A DNA stretch of 64,000 nucleotides. It comes from Candidatus Altimarinota bacterium. Lineage in GTDB: Bacteria; Patescibacteriota; Gracilibacteria; BD1-5; UBA6164. Numbering within the stretch: position 1 is the first letter of the stretch; each line of letters opens with the position of its first letter. Shown here one piece after another: positions 55,089 through 64,000 of the stretch. The stretch is from assembly GCA_019454605.1 (NCBI GenBank), contig JACFNZ010000003.1, forward strand, positions 1 through 64,000. The letters are read 5' to 3'. A program made the translations under genes and the position numbers. Below the pieces are notes generated by a model. That model ran no database searches and was not told the origin of the DNA. It saw nothing but the letters and a program-made list of their open reading frames with translations.

Positions 55089-55577
55089 ATGAAAAATAAT
55101 ATAGACTTTCTTCAAAATGAGCTTATTAGAATAAGTGAATGGTTAAGATTTATAGAACAAAAATTGATTTTATTATCTGCATATTATTGACTATGAATAA
55201 GTTATATAGCTCAAAATATACAGGACATAAAAAGAATTTTTCAAGAAAATAGTTGTATAAAAATTTTTATATTTCTTTATTTTATTTTTACTTTAATATT
55301 ATGAATATATTTTCTATTTAGAGTAATTTTCCCAAACTTTAAAAATAATTCTAATAATAAGTCTTTTTTCTTTTTTAGACATATTTCAAATATGAAAATA
55401 TTAGACTATGTAAAAGATTTTCAAATATTAACAATTAAAGAAAAAGAAAATCAAATTTTAGAGCAGATACACATAAATTCAACTATTGCAAATGAAAAAA
55501 TGAATAATATAGCTTATGCATTTAAGATATTATTTATTAATTTATTATTTTTCTTTATTACTTTATTTACTATTTAA
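55089..55577 (+). CDS. Pycsar membrane effector-like protein (PycTM / DUF5706 type)
   Basis: 162 residues. Three hydrophobic segments: about 25-42 (KLILLSAYYGLGISYIA), 58-82 (IKIFIFLYFIFTLILG...) and 143-162 (AFKILFINLLFFFITLFTI). The second is followed by FFFFRHI and the amphipathic helix DYVKDFQILTIKEKENQIL, the order seen in the DUF5706 effector domain (membrane pair, FFGHI-like turn, helix, last membrane segment). Such effectors disrupt the membrane once a cyclic pyrimidine nucleotide binds. Adjacent to the cyclase gene in one operon. Recognised from fold order and context; remote homology should be tested. Confidence 0.8.
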
Positions 55578-55702
55578 AGGAGTAGGCTTCTTCTTCAAAA
55601 CTTGCAAATTTAAGCTTTTTTAATAAATTAAGTTAGTCGCATGGACGACTATAAAATTATTTTTTAACTTAAAAATATGTTAAAACTACTTTTGAGAGTG
55701 GC

Positions 55703-55843
55703 ATGTCCAACGAATATTGGCAATTATCTAAATTTAAATTTATACTAGTTTATTTAAGAGGTTATATTGTTAGTTCTGCTGGAGTAGGTTTTGAAATGAA
55801 AACTGATAGGGAAAAGAAGGTTTTTACTAGTAATTATAACTAA
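55703..55843 (+). CDS. possible small protein of 46 residues
   Basis: MSNEYWQLSKFKFILVYLRG..., all glycines by GGN codons with no TGA, and Trp by TGG. No family recognised. It lies within the candidate ncRNA; either may be real. Codon use differs from the neighbouring genes. Confidence 0.25.
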   Translation: MSNEYWQLSKFKFILVYLRGYIVSSAGVGFEMKTDREKKVFTSNYN

Positions 55844-55875
55844 ATCTTTCCCCGTGCGACTCCAAAAATAACTCT

Positions 55876-55914
55876 AAGAAAAATCCCAAAGATTATATCT
55901 TTGGGATTTTTCTT
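55876..55914. terminator. strong terminator, 18-bp perfect stem
   Basis: AAGAAAAATCCCAAAGAT and complement with loop TAT, and a T-rich right arm. About 300 bases past the Pycsar effector stop. Confidence 0.9.
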
Positions 55915-55993
55915 TTAAACTTGAATTTCTTTAAAAAAATCATAAACTACAAAAGCCAAAATTACAAATTTTACATTACTTAACAAATCAAAT

Positions 55994-56041
55994 ATGGAGG
56001 GTTTAATTATCCTTTCCTCTAAATATTCATTTGTTGAGTAA
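55994..56041 (+). CDS. putative leader peptide upstream of the methyltransferase
   Basis: 15 codons (MEGLIILSSKYSFVE), ending exactly where the long hairpin arm (56042) begins. The first codons contain a 12-nt segment complementary to the loop of that hairpin. This order of leader ORF, alternative pairings, terminator and gene resembles transcription attenuation. Not proven coding. Confidence 0.35.
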   Translation: MEGLIILSSKYSFVE

Positions 56042-56156
56042 AAAGTTGTAGTTTTGGCGAACATTAAGGTGATTAAATCCTCCTTTTTGTTTGCTAAAAC
56101 TACAACTTTAAAAAACCTTTTATTTTGGCACCTACTTTAACAGTAAGTGCTTTTTT
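55996..56156 (+). promoter_or_regulatory. attenuator-like leader of the methyltransferase gene
   Basis: Three pairings are seen. (a) 22-bp stem 56042-56063 with 56088-56109, two G-U pairs. (b) 55996-56007 (GGAGGGTTTAAT) with 56072-56083 (ATTAAATCCTCC), the latter within the loop of (a), so the two can make a pseudoknot or alternate. (c) hairpin GCACCTACT / AGTAAGTGC (56128-56150) followed by TTTTTT and then directly the methyltransferase ATG: an intrinsic terminator in front of the gene. Regulation by conditional termination is inferred. Confidence 0.6.
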
Positions 56157-57140
56157 ATGACAAAGAAATCTTGAAATTCAAATTTAAGAAAAGCTAATAA
56201 AGCTAAAAATGATGAATTTTATACTCAAATTAATGATATTGAAAATGAGCTAAAAAACTATAAACATCACTTTAAAGATAAAATAGTTTTTTGTAATTGT
56301 GATGATCCAGAATACTCTAATTTTTTTAGGTATTTTGTATGAAACTTTAAGCATTTATGACTTAAAAAACTTATTACCACTCACTTTCATGAGCAAAAAC
56401 AAACCTATAAAATAGAAGTAAATTCTAAAAATATTGATGAAATCACAAAATATATTAAAAACCTTTCTCTTTTTGAAAATTGAGAAGTATTTAAACATTT
56501 CTGAGAGAAACTTTCTTGAAATGGTGATTTTAGAAGTAATGAAAGTATAGAGATATTAAAAATATCAGATATAGTGGTAACAAATCCACCATTTTCACTT
56601 TTTAGAGAATATATAGCTCAGCTTTATGAATATGATAAAAAGTTTTTAGTTTTATGAAATATGAATGCTATAACATATAAAGAGATTTTTCCTTTAATAA
56701 AAGAAAATAAACTTTGGTCATGATATGGGTTTAATATGAGTTTAGTTTTTGAATCAATCTATGAAAATACTCTTGAAGCAAATGTTAATTTTTGTAAACA
56801 AAAATGATATTTTTGAAAAAATTATATAAAAACTCCAGCTATAAATTGGTATACGAACCTAGAGCACAACAAAAGAAATGAAAAAATGATTTTATATAAA
56901 ACTTATCTTTGAAATGAAGAGTATTATCCAAAATATGATAATTATGATGCTATAAATATAGATAAAGTAGCAGAAATACCACTTGATTATAAATGAGCTA
57001 TGTGAGTTCCTATAACTTTTATAGATAAATATAATCCTGAACAATTTGAGATAATTAAATTTAGAAAATGAAATGATGAAAAAGATTTAGTTGTAAATTG
57101 AAAAAGTCCCTATTTTAGAATATTAATTAAACCTAAATAA
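56157..57140 (+). CDS. EcoRI-type adenine-specific DNA methyltransferase
   Basis: 327 residues. KDKIVFCNCDDPEYSNFFRYF at the N-terminal end of the catalytic domain, GDFRSNESIEILKISDIVVTNPPFSLFREYI with the catalytic NPPF (near 150), and LVLGNMNAITYKEIFPLIK are characteristic of the EcoRI methylase family (m6A). The rest is target-recognition sequence. Followed after 26 bases by a DUF262-HNH nuclease gene, so a restriction-modification or related defence pair is likely. The ATG directly follows a T-tract of a terminator-like hairpin. Confidence 0.9.
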
Positions 57141-57166
57141 AATATTTAAAACTTAACTAAAAACCC

Positions 57167-58273
57167 ATGCAAATACAACTCCATGAAATCACTATAAAAG
57201 AACTTACCACTTGATACATAAATAATCAAGAAGAATGAGTTATTTGACTGAATTGAAAGCTAAATATAAGACCAAAATACCAAAGAGAGTTTGTGTATGA
57301 TGACAAAAAAAGAAATGCAGTTATTGAAACTATCAAAAAAGATTTTCCACTTAATGTAATGTATTTTGTAGAAAATGAAGATAATACACTAGAAGTTCTT
57401 GATGGTCAACAAAGAACTATAAGTATTTGTGAATATGTTGAGTGAAATTTTTCTCTTGAAAACAGATATTTTCATAATCTTACAGATACTGAAAAAAATC
57501 AAATCCTTGATTATAAATTGATGGTGTATTTTTGTAAATGAACTGACAAAGAAAAACTTGATTGGTTTCAAACAATAAATATTGCTTGAGAAAAACTTAC
57601 TCCTCAAGAATTAAGAAATGCAGTTTATACTTGAGAATGGTTAACAGATGCAAAAAGACATTTTTCAAAAAGCACTTGTCCAGCATATGGATTATGAGAA
57701 AAATATATGACTTGAAGTCCTATCAGACAAGAATATTTAGAAAAAGTTATTTCTTGGATAAATAACTGAAAAATTGAAGAGTATATGTCAATTCATCAAC
57801 ACAACAAAGATGCAAATGAGATTTGGCAATATTTTCAAGATGTAATTGCTTGGATTAAAAAACTATTTCCTGATTATAGAAAAGAACAAAAATGACTTGA
57901 ATGGTGAGTATTTTTTAATAAATACAAAAATAATTTATACAACACAAATACTTTAAAAACAGAAGTTGAAAAACTTATGCAAGATGATGATGTGACTTCT
58001 AAAAAATGAATTTATGAATATTTACTTTCTTGAGATGAAAAACACTTAAGTATAAGAACTTTTAGTGATACTCAAAAAAGACAAGTTTATGAAACTCAAG
58101 GTGGAATTTGTGCTTTATGTATAAAAAAATGAAAATCAAAAGATGAAAGTCATTTTGAGATTAATCAAATGGAAGCAGATCATATCACTCCTTGGAGTCA
58201 GTGAGGAAAAACCTCTATAGATAATTGCCAAATGCTTTGTAGAGAGTGCAATAGAAGAAAAAGTGATAAATAA
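57167..58273 (+). CDS. DUF262-HNH endonuclease
   Basis: 368 residues. DUF262 (ParB-like/GmrS-related NTPase-type) segment: RPKYQREFVYDDKKRNAVI and LEVLDGQQRTISICEY (DGQQR signature) at 27-100. A helical middle part is followed by a C-terminal HNH domain: [41 protein letters not shown] (the HNH His-Asn-like set with two Cys pairs binding zinc). DUF262 proteins include the GmrSD and BrxU nucleases that cut modified DNA. Here it is paired with an m6A methyltransferase, so it would either cut unmethylated DNA or require methylation. No specificity is visible. Confidence 0.85.
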
Positions 58274-58391
58274 AAGGATTTTTAAATTAAAACTTCTTTT
58301 ATCTAAAATATACAAGAATTAAGCAAAAAAAATTTGACAAGAAAAAAAAATATATATAATATCAAGGCTTTATTTATAAGCAAAAATATTT
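58274..58391 (+). promoter_or_regulatory. promoter of the tRNA cluster
   Basis: TTGACA (58334-58339), 15-base spacer, TATAAT (58355-58360), about 30 bases before tRNA-Glu. A perfect pair of boxes, with slightly short spacing. The rest of this gap is AT-rich with nothing else seen. Confidence 0.7.
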
Positions 58392-58466
58392 GCGGCTATC
58401 GTCTAGTGGTTAGGACATCGGGTTTTCATCCCGGCAACCGGAGTTCGATTCTCCGTAGCCGTGCCA
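58392..58466 (+). tRNA. tRNA-Glu (UUC)
   Basis: 75-nt cloverleaf with encoded CCA. Anticodon loop TTTTCAT gives TTC (codon GAA). Acceptor GCGGCTA / TAGCCGT (G1-U72). Confidence 0.95.
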
Positions 58467-58480
58467 TTTTAAAAATATAT

Positions 58481-58555
58481 CGCGGAGTAGAGAAGTGGCA
58501 TCTCGCAAGGCTCATAACCTTGAGGTCGTCTGTTCGATTCAGACCTCCGCAACCA
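58481..58555 (+). tRNA. initiator tRNA-Met (CAU)
   Basis: 75-nt cloverleaf with encoded CCA. Anticodon loop CTCATAA (CAT). The acceptor begins with an unpaired C1 x A72, the hallmark of bacterial initiators. The anticodon stem (CAAGG / CCTTG) lacks the usual three G-C pairs, which is unusual. Confidence 0.85.
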
Positions 58556-58642
58556 AAATTAAAATTATAAATTAGGAATTATAAATTAAAAGTTAAATTT
58601 TAAAAACTTCTAATTGGTAATTCCTAATTTTGTAATTAATTC

Positions 58643-58719
58643 GTCAGTGTAGCTCAGTTGGTTAGAGCGCGGGATTCATATCCCCGAGGTCGGTGGTTCA
58701 ATTCCACTCACTGATACCA
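58643..58719 (+). tRNA. tRNA with CAU anticodon (elongator Met or lysidine-Ile)
   Basis: 77-nt cloverleaf with encoded CCA. Loop TTCATAT, anticodon CAT. Acceptor GTCAGTG / CACTGAT (G1-U72). It cannot be told from the sequence alone whether it reads AUG or, after C34 modification, AUA. Confidence 0.85.
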
Positions 58720-58730
58720 TAAAAATTATT

Positions 58731-58776
58731 AAAAAATCCTCTTTAAATAACTTAAGTTATTTAAAGAGGATTTTTT
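58731..58776. terminator. terminator of the tRNA cluster, 23-bp perfect palindrome
   Basis: AAAAAATCCTCTTTAAATAACTT-type arms (58731-58753) mirrored in 58754-58776, with GAGGATTTTTT at the end. Confidence 0.85.
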
Positions 58777-58786
58777 AATAAAATAT

Positions 58787-58813
58787 TTGACACAAAAATA
58801 AAAAATATATAAT
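58787..58813 (+). promoter_or_regulatory. promoter of the antiporter gene
   Basis: TTGACA (58787-58792), 15-base spacer, TATAAT (58808-58813). Both boxes are perfect; same spacing as the tRNA promoter. Predicted start near 58820. Confidence 0.7.
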
Positions 58814-58829
58814 CTGGATGTTTTATTTA

Positions 58830-58940
58830 AAAAAATAATATAAAATAAAAAATGTCTCTTTTTTATAATATCATACTATCATGACAACCTCCTAATGTAA
58901 TAAAATAATTACTATAGTATTTTATTTTATATTATTTTTT
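58830..58940 (+). promoter_or_regulatory. long leader hairpin enclosing a leader ORF
   Basis: Perfect 21-bp inverted repeat: 58830-58850 with 58920-58940, enclosing a 69-nt loop that contains the 18-codon frame at 58852-58908. The right arm ends eight bases before the antiporter ATG and so could hide the start region. Confidence 0.55.
58852..58908 (+). CDS. putative leader peptide of the antiporter gene
   Basis: 18 codons, MSLFYNIILSGQPPNVIK, with one TGA glycine and a Pro-Pro pair. Polyproline-containing leaders in other bacteria stall ribosomes and switch leader structure (as in Mg2+ transporter leaders). Coding status is unproven. Confidence 0.35.
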
Positions 58941-58948
58941 AAATTCTT

Positions 58949-61087
58949 ATGGAAGTTACATTTTTAAGTGCAAGTTTGTCACTATTTTTTTTACTCACTA
59001 TTTCTATTTTTACATACCTTTTATCTAAGAAAATTAATTTTCCCTATACAGTATTATTAATTATTGTATGACTGCTATTAATTCCTCTTTCTAAAATAGA
59101 AGTTTTCTCTTTTATTAATCATTTTGAGCTTACTCCAGATGTATTATTTTATGTATTTTTACCAATATTAATATTTGAATCTGCTTATAATATGAATTAT
59201 AGGCAAGTTATAAAAAACTGGAAATCAATTAGTAGTTTGGCTATTATAGGTCTTATTATTTCAACCTTTGTTATTGGTGGACTTATGTACTTTATTTTCC
59301 CACTACTTGGATTTCAAATACCATTTTTAGTATGTTTATTATTTTGAAGTCTTATTTCTGCAACAGACCCAGTAGCAGTACTTTCTATATTTAAAAATAT
59401 TTGAGCTCCAAGAAGACTTACTTTAATTTTTGAATGAGAAAGTTTATTTAATGATTGAACTTCTTTAGCATTATTTCTTGTAATTTTAGGAATTGTGTTA
59501 AATGGAGAAATGTCTGTATCTACTTATATAGAAGGATTTGGTTCATTTATATCAATGATGATTGGTGGAATATTATTTTGAAGTTTTACTTGAATATTAT
59601 TTTCAAAAATAATTTGAAAAATTAAAAATAATGAAATGGCTGAAATCAGTTTAACTATGATTTTAGCTCATTTAACTTTTATACTTTCTGAAATAATTTC
59701 TCATAATATAAATATTTTATGATTTGATATAAAAATTTCTTGAGTAATTGCTACTTCTATTGCCTGAATTATTATTTGAAACTATGGAAGATATAAAATA
59801 TCTCCAAAAGTAGAAGCACATATGAATCAATTTTGGGAATTTTTTGCATTTTTATGTAATTCACTAGTATTTATACTTATGTGACTTATACTTTCTCACA
59901 TAAATGTAAATTTTTGAATGTTTATCATCCCAATACTTGCAACTATTGTTATAGTAATTATTGCAAGAGCTATAAGTATTTATGTTCCTATTGGTTTTTT
60001 AAATGCTTTCAAATTAGAGGAACATATCCCTGCTTCTTGGCAACATTTACTTTCTTGGGGAAGTTTAAGATGAGCATTAGCATTAATGATGGTACTTATG
60101 ATACCTTGAATATGAGATACTAATTATGATAAAATTCTTATATTTCAACAATCAATTGGATGGAAATTTGATTTTGATATAAGAGAATTTTTAATTGTTA
60201 TTACTATTTGAAGCATTATGTTTACTCTTTTTATCAAAGCAACTACTATTGGTTATATGATGAAAAAATTATGAACAACTCAACTTCATGATTTAGAAAA
60301 ATTTGAGCAACAAGAATGAAAAATTTTAGCATACTTAAAAATGCTTGAAAAATTGGATAGTCTATACCAAAAAAAATATCTTACTATTAGCGAAGTAAAT
60401 AATTTAAAAAAGAAATATGAAAAAGAATTAAAAAATTCTGTTGAAATTTTGAAAAATTTTATCAAAACACAATGAAAAGATAATTGAAAATCATTAATCC
60501 AAAGAGCACTTTCACTTCATGCTCTTTGAATTGAAAAACAATATTTGAAAGATTTATTTTCATATAATGAAATTGAAGAAAAAAATTTTAAATATATTTT
60601 AAATAAAATTAATAGACAAATTGAAAGACTTGAATTAGGAAAACCTCAATTAAAAGATATTGCTGATGAAAAAATATCATTAGATTTTTTCCAAAAACTA
60701 GTAGAGTTCTTTTCAAATGAAAAAAATAATTTTATTGATAATTATGTAATAAATAGAACAAAAGCTATTATTACTAGAAAAGTAATTAAAGAATTAAAAA
60801 TGCTTTCTGAAATAAACTTTGGTTTTGAAAAAGAAATGTTTGATGAAATTATTGATCTTTACAAAAAATTTAATCTCATTGCAAATGAGAAAAAAGATAC
60901 TATTTTTAACGAACATAAAACTGAAATTTCAGTAGTAGAAGGAAAACTTGCTGATAAATCTCTTTTAAAACTAGAAGAAAATGTTATTAATGATTTATAT
61001 TGTAAAGAAATTATTACTCCAAAATTGTATATTACATTTATGGATGAAATTGAAAAAGAAATTCTAAAAGATATAAAATCAATCTAA
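58949..61087 (+). CDS. NhaP-type (CPA1) Na+/H+ antiporter with large cytoplasmic C-terminal domain
   Basis: 712 residues. About 12 membrane helices over the first 445; the ion-binding region ISATDPVAVLSIFKNIGAPRRL with FEGESLFNDG is the CPA1 signature (the ND pair of electroneutral antiporters). The last 265 residues are soluble, lysine/glutamate-rich and helical, much longer than the average bacterial NhaP tail, and may sense pH or a ligand. It exports Na+ (or K+) in exchange for protons. Strong promoter and a structured leader indicate regulation. Confidence 0.92.
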
Positions 61088-61117
61088 AAAAACTTAAGTT
61101 TTCACTTAAGTTTTTTT
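61086..61117. terminator. bidirectional terminator between antiporter gene and pheS
   Basis: 13-bp stem AAAAAAACTTAAG / CTTAAGTTTTTTT with loop TTTTCA. Confidence 0.85.
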
Positions 61118-61125
61118 ATTTTCTT

Positions 61126-62181
<1,056 letters not shown>

Positions 62182-62281
62182 AAAAACTATTTATTTAAAT
62201 TATTAAATAAAACTATAATAAAAAATATCAATAAATCAATAAGAAAATATAGTTAATTATTTACTAAATTTGTGTAATTTT

Positions 62282-64000
62282 TTAATCTTTTTTAATTACA
62301 CTCACATGTAACTCTCTTAATTGTTCTTCATCTATCAAACTTGGTGCATTCATCATAAGATCTTGAGCTTTTCAAGCTTTTGGGAAAGCATAAACTTCTC
62401 TTATATTTGACTCATCTGTTAAAATCATCATAAATCTATCCATTCAAATAGCAAAACCTCAATGTGGTGGAACTCAGTATTGGAAAGCTTCATACATTGC
62501 TCAAAATTTATCAATTACTTCATTTTTAGATCTTCATACAGTTTCAAATGCTTTAATTAAAATTTCTACATCATAATTACGAAGAGATCATGATAGTATC
62601 TCATATCAATTACAAGAAAGGTCATATTGATTTGCTTTCATTGCTAATAAATTATCACTATTAAATGCTTCTATTCATCAAATAGGCATAGAAAATGGAT
62701 TGTGTGCAAAGTCTATTTTTCATGAAATTGGGTCTTGTTCAAACATTGGGAAATCAATTATCCAACATAAAGCAAGTTTATTTTTATCTGCTAAATTAAA
62801 TTTGTCTCTTAAAGCAAGTCTTACTTTATTTAAAATACCAACAGCTTTTGTAAATTCATCTGCTGAAAAAAACACTATATCACCTGATTTTGGATTTAAT
62901 CTACTTTCAATTTCCTTAATTTCATCTTCACTCATAAATTTTAAAATAGGTGATTTTTTTCATCATTCTTCATTGTCATCATAAATAATATAAGCAAGTC
63001 ATTTTGCTCCTTCATTTTTAGCAACTTCAGTTAATTCATCAATATCTTTTCTTGACATAACTTGTCATTCAAGTTTTATTGCTTTTATAACTCAAGAATT
63101 ATCATAAACTGATTTAAATACTGAAAAATTAGAATTTGAAAAAATATCTGTTAAGTCAATAAATTTCATTCAAAATCTTAAATCTGGTTTGTCTGATCAA
63201 TAATTATTTAAAGCCTCATCATAAGACATTGAGTAAAATTTTTGATCCATTATTTCTTTATTTGAAAGAGATTTTACTGAATCAAATATATAATTTTCAA
63301 CTACTTTAAATATATCTTCTCTTTCAACAAATGACATTTCACAATCTATTTGATAAAATTCACAAGCGTGACGATCTGCTCTTGGGTCTTCATCACGAAA
63401 ACAAGGAGCTATTTGAAAATATTTATCAACTCATCAAACCATTAAAAGTTGTTTATATTGTTGTGGAGCTTGAGGTAGTGCATAAAATTTACCTGGATGT
63501 AATCTTGAAGGAATTAAAAAATCTCTTGCTCATTCTGGTGATGAAACTGTAAATATAGGAGTTTGAACTTCATTAAATTGATTATTATAAAACCAATTTC
63601 TTGTAAAGTTTAAAAATTTAGATCTAAATAATACATTGTTTAAAACTTTTTTTCTTCTTAAATCAATATATCTATGTTTATATCTTATTTCTTCATTTGA
63701 AGTAGTTTTGAAATCATCAAGTTCAAATGGAGGAGTTTTTGATTTTGAAAGTATTTTAACTTCTGTTATAATTACTTCTATATCTCAAGAGTGTAAGTTT
63801 GGATTAGCTTGTCAATCAGGTCTTGATCTAACAGTTCAAGAAGCCTGTATAACAAATTCTGATCTAAATTCATTTGCTATTTTATGAGCATCTTCACTAT
63901 ATTCTGGATCAAAAACTATTTGAGTAAGTCAATATCTATCTCTCAAATCTATAAATATAATTCCTCCATGATCTCTTCTATTTGAAACCCATCAAGATAA
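62282..64000 (-). CDS. aspS: aspartyl-tRNA synthetase (5' end outside window)
   Basis: About 572 C-terminal residues are visible. The OB-fold region ([38 protein letters not shown]), motif 2 ([25 protein letters not shown]), the GAD domain inserted between motifs 2 and 3, FAHNPFSMP and motif 3 ([12 protein letters not shown]) are present; this is the bacterial type. The start codon is off the window edge. The protein may charge both Asp and Asn tRNAs in organisms lacking AsnRS. Confidence 0.95.

Larger units (their letters stand above)
55578..55916 (+). ncRNA. candidate structured non-coding RNA (or long 3' UTR of the Pycsar operon)
   Basis: This stretch is richer in G and C than its surroundings. 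It could be closed by GGAGTAG (55579-55585) pairing with CGACTCC (55857-55863), and contains a hairpin TAGTCG-CATGGA-CGACTA at about 55632-55650, a local CCAA/TTGG hairpin and a GGGAAA/TTTCCC pairing. It ends in an 18-bp terminator. It looked like tmRNA at first but lacks a T-arm and tag; identity unknown. Confidence 0.4.

Noticed and set aside
55578-55870. Region first taken for a tmRNA gene: AGTCGCA...ACGAC and GTGGC-TGTCC stretches resemble parts of bacterial tmRNA, and SmpB is encoded in the window.
   Set aside because: No T-arm GGTTCGANTCC, no recognisable 5' tRNA-like half and no tag frame ending in Ala-Ala-stop. The two matches have the wrong distance between them. Kept only as an unassigned structured RNA candidate.

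Overview
The window is very AT-rich and uses genetic code 25: TGA is read as glycine and only TAA and TAG stop translation. The evidence is direct. In-frame TGA falls at invariant glycines throughout, for example in the P-loops of Era, ObgE and PilB, the HIGH motif of TyrRS, the Gly-rich start of DnaK and one glycine of the GGQ motif of release factor 1. With TGA as Gly, about 70 intact genes appear where a standard-code reading gives only fragments. This places the organism in the Absconditabacteria (SR1) / Gracilibacteria group. The gene content (no ribosomal protein L30 in the spc cluster, type IV pilus genes, few metabolic genes) fits a host-dependent member; which of the two phyla cannot be settled from this window.

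Layout. 1-16.5 kb: surface SLH protein, PHP-family protein, TrmB-like regulator, rlmH-proS, elp3, rplK, tRNA-Glu, a type IV pilin, hisS, PAP2 phosphatase-murG, pnp, a large protein with a GGDEF-like segment, rpmE. 16.6-22.5 kb: tRNA-Leu/Tyr/Thr, then a pilus operon (membrane protein, PilB ATPase, SpoIIE-type phosphatase, PilC) behind a consensus promoter. 22.5-33.2 kb: dnaK with a CIRCE-like element, pyrH, lipoprotein, rplA with a structured leader, sufU-like/FemAB-like/sufS, smpB-M23 peptidase, ruvC, tig. 33.3-42.3 kb: a 19-gene S10-spc ribosomal protein operon (rplC to rplO). 42.4-52.2 kb: csaA, tyrS, cNMP-binding protein, CsoR-type regulator, era, gltX, a small helical protein and def (both with Fur-like boxes), HIT protein, prfA, obgE.

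52.2-58.3 kb is an accessory defence island. It holds a zeta-toxin-like kinase with an S24 (LexA/CI-type) repressor. Divergent to these is a class III nucleotide cyclase plus a three-helix membrane protein that together look like a Pycsar anti-phage system. Next come about 580 bp of structured non-coding DNA with two strong terminators and a leader-attenuator architecture, then an EcoRI-type adenine methyltransferase with a DUF262-HNH nuclease. The island ends at a tRNA cluster (Glu, initiator Met, Met/Ile), where mobile DNA often inserts.

58.7-64 kb returns to housekeeping genes: a NhaP-type Na+/H+ antiporter with an unusual leader, pheS, and the 3' part of aspS.

Many convergent genes share one perfectly palindromic bidirectional terminator, and stop codons often lie inside its stem. 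Clear Shine-Dalgarno sequences are rare; starts were chosen by family alignment, by the first in-frame ATG and by exact gene spacing.
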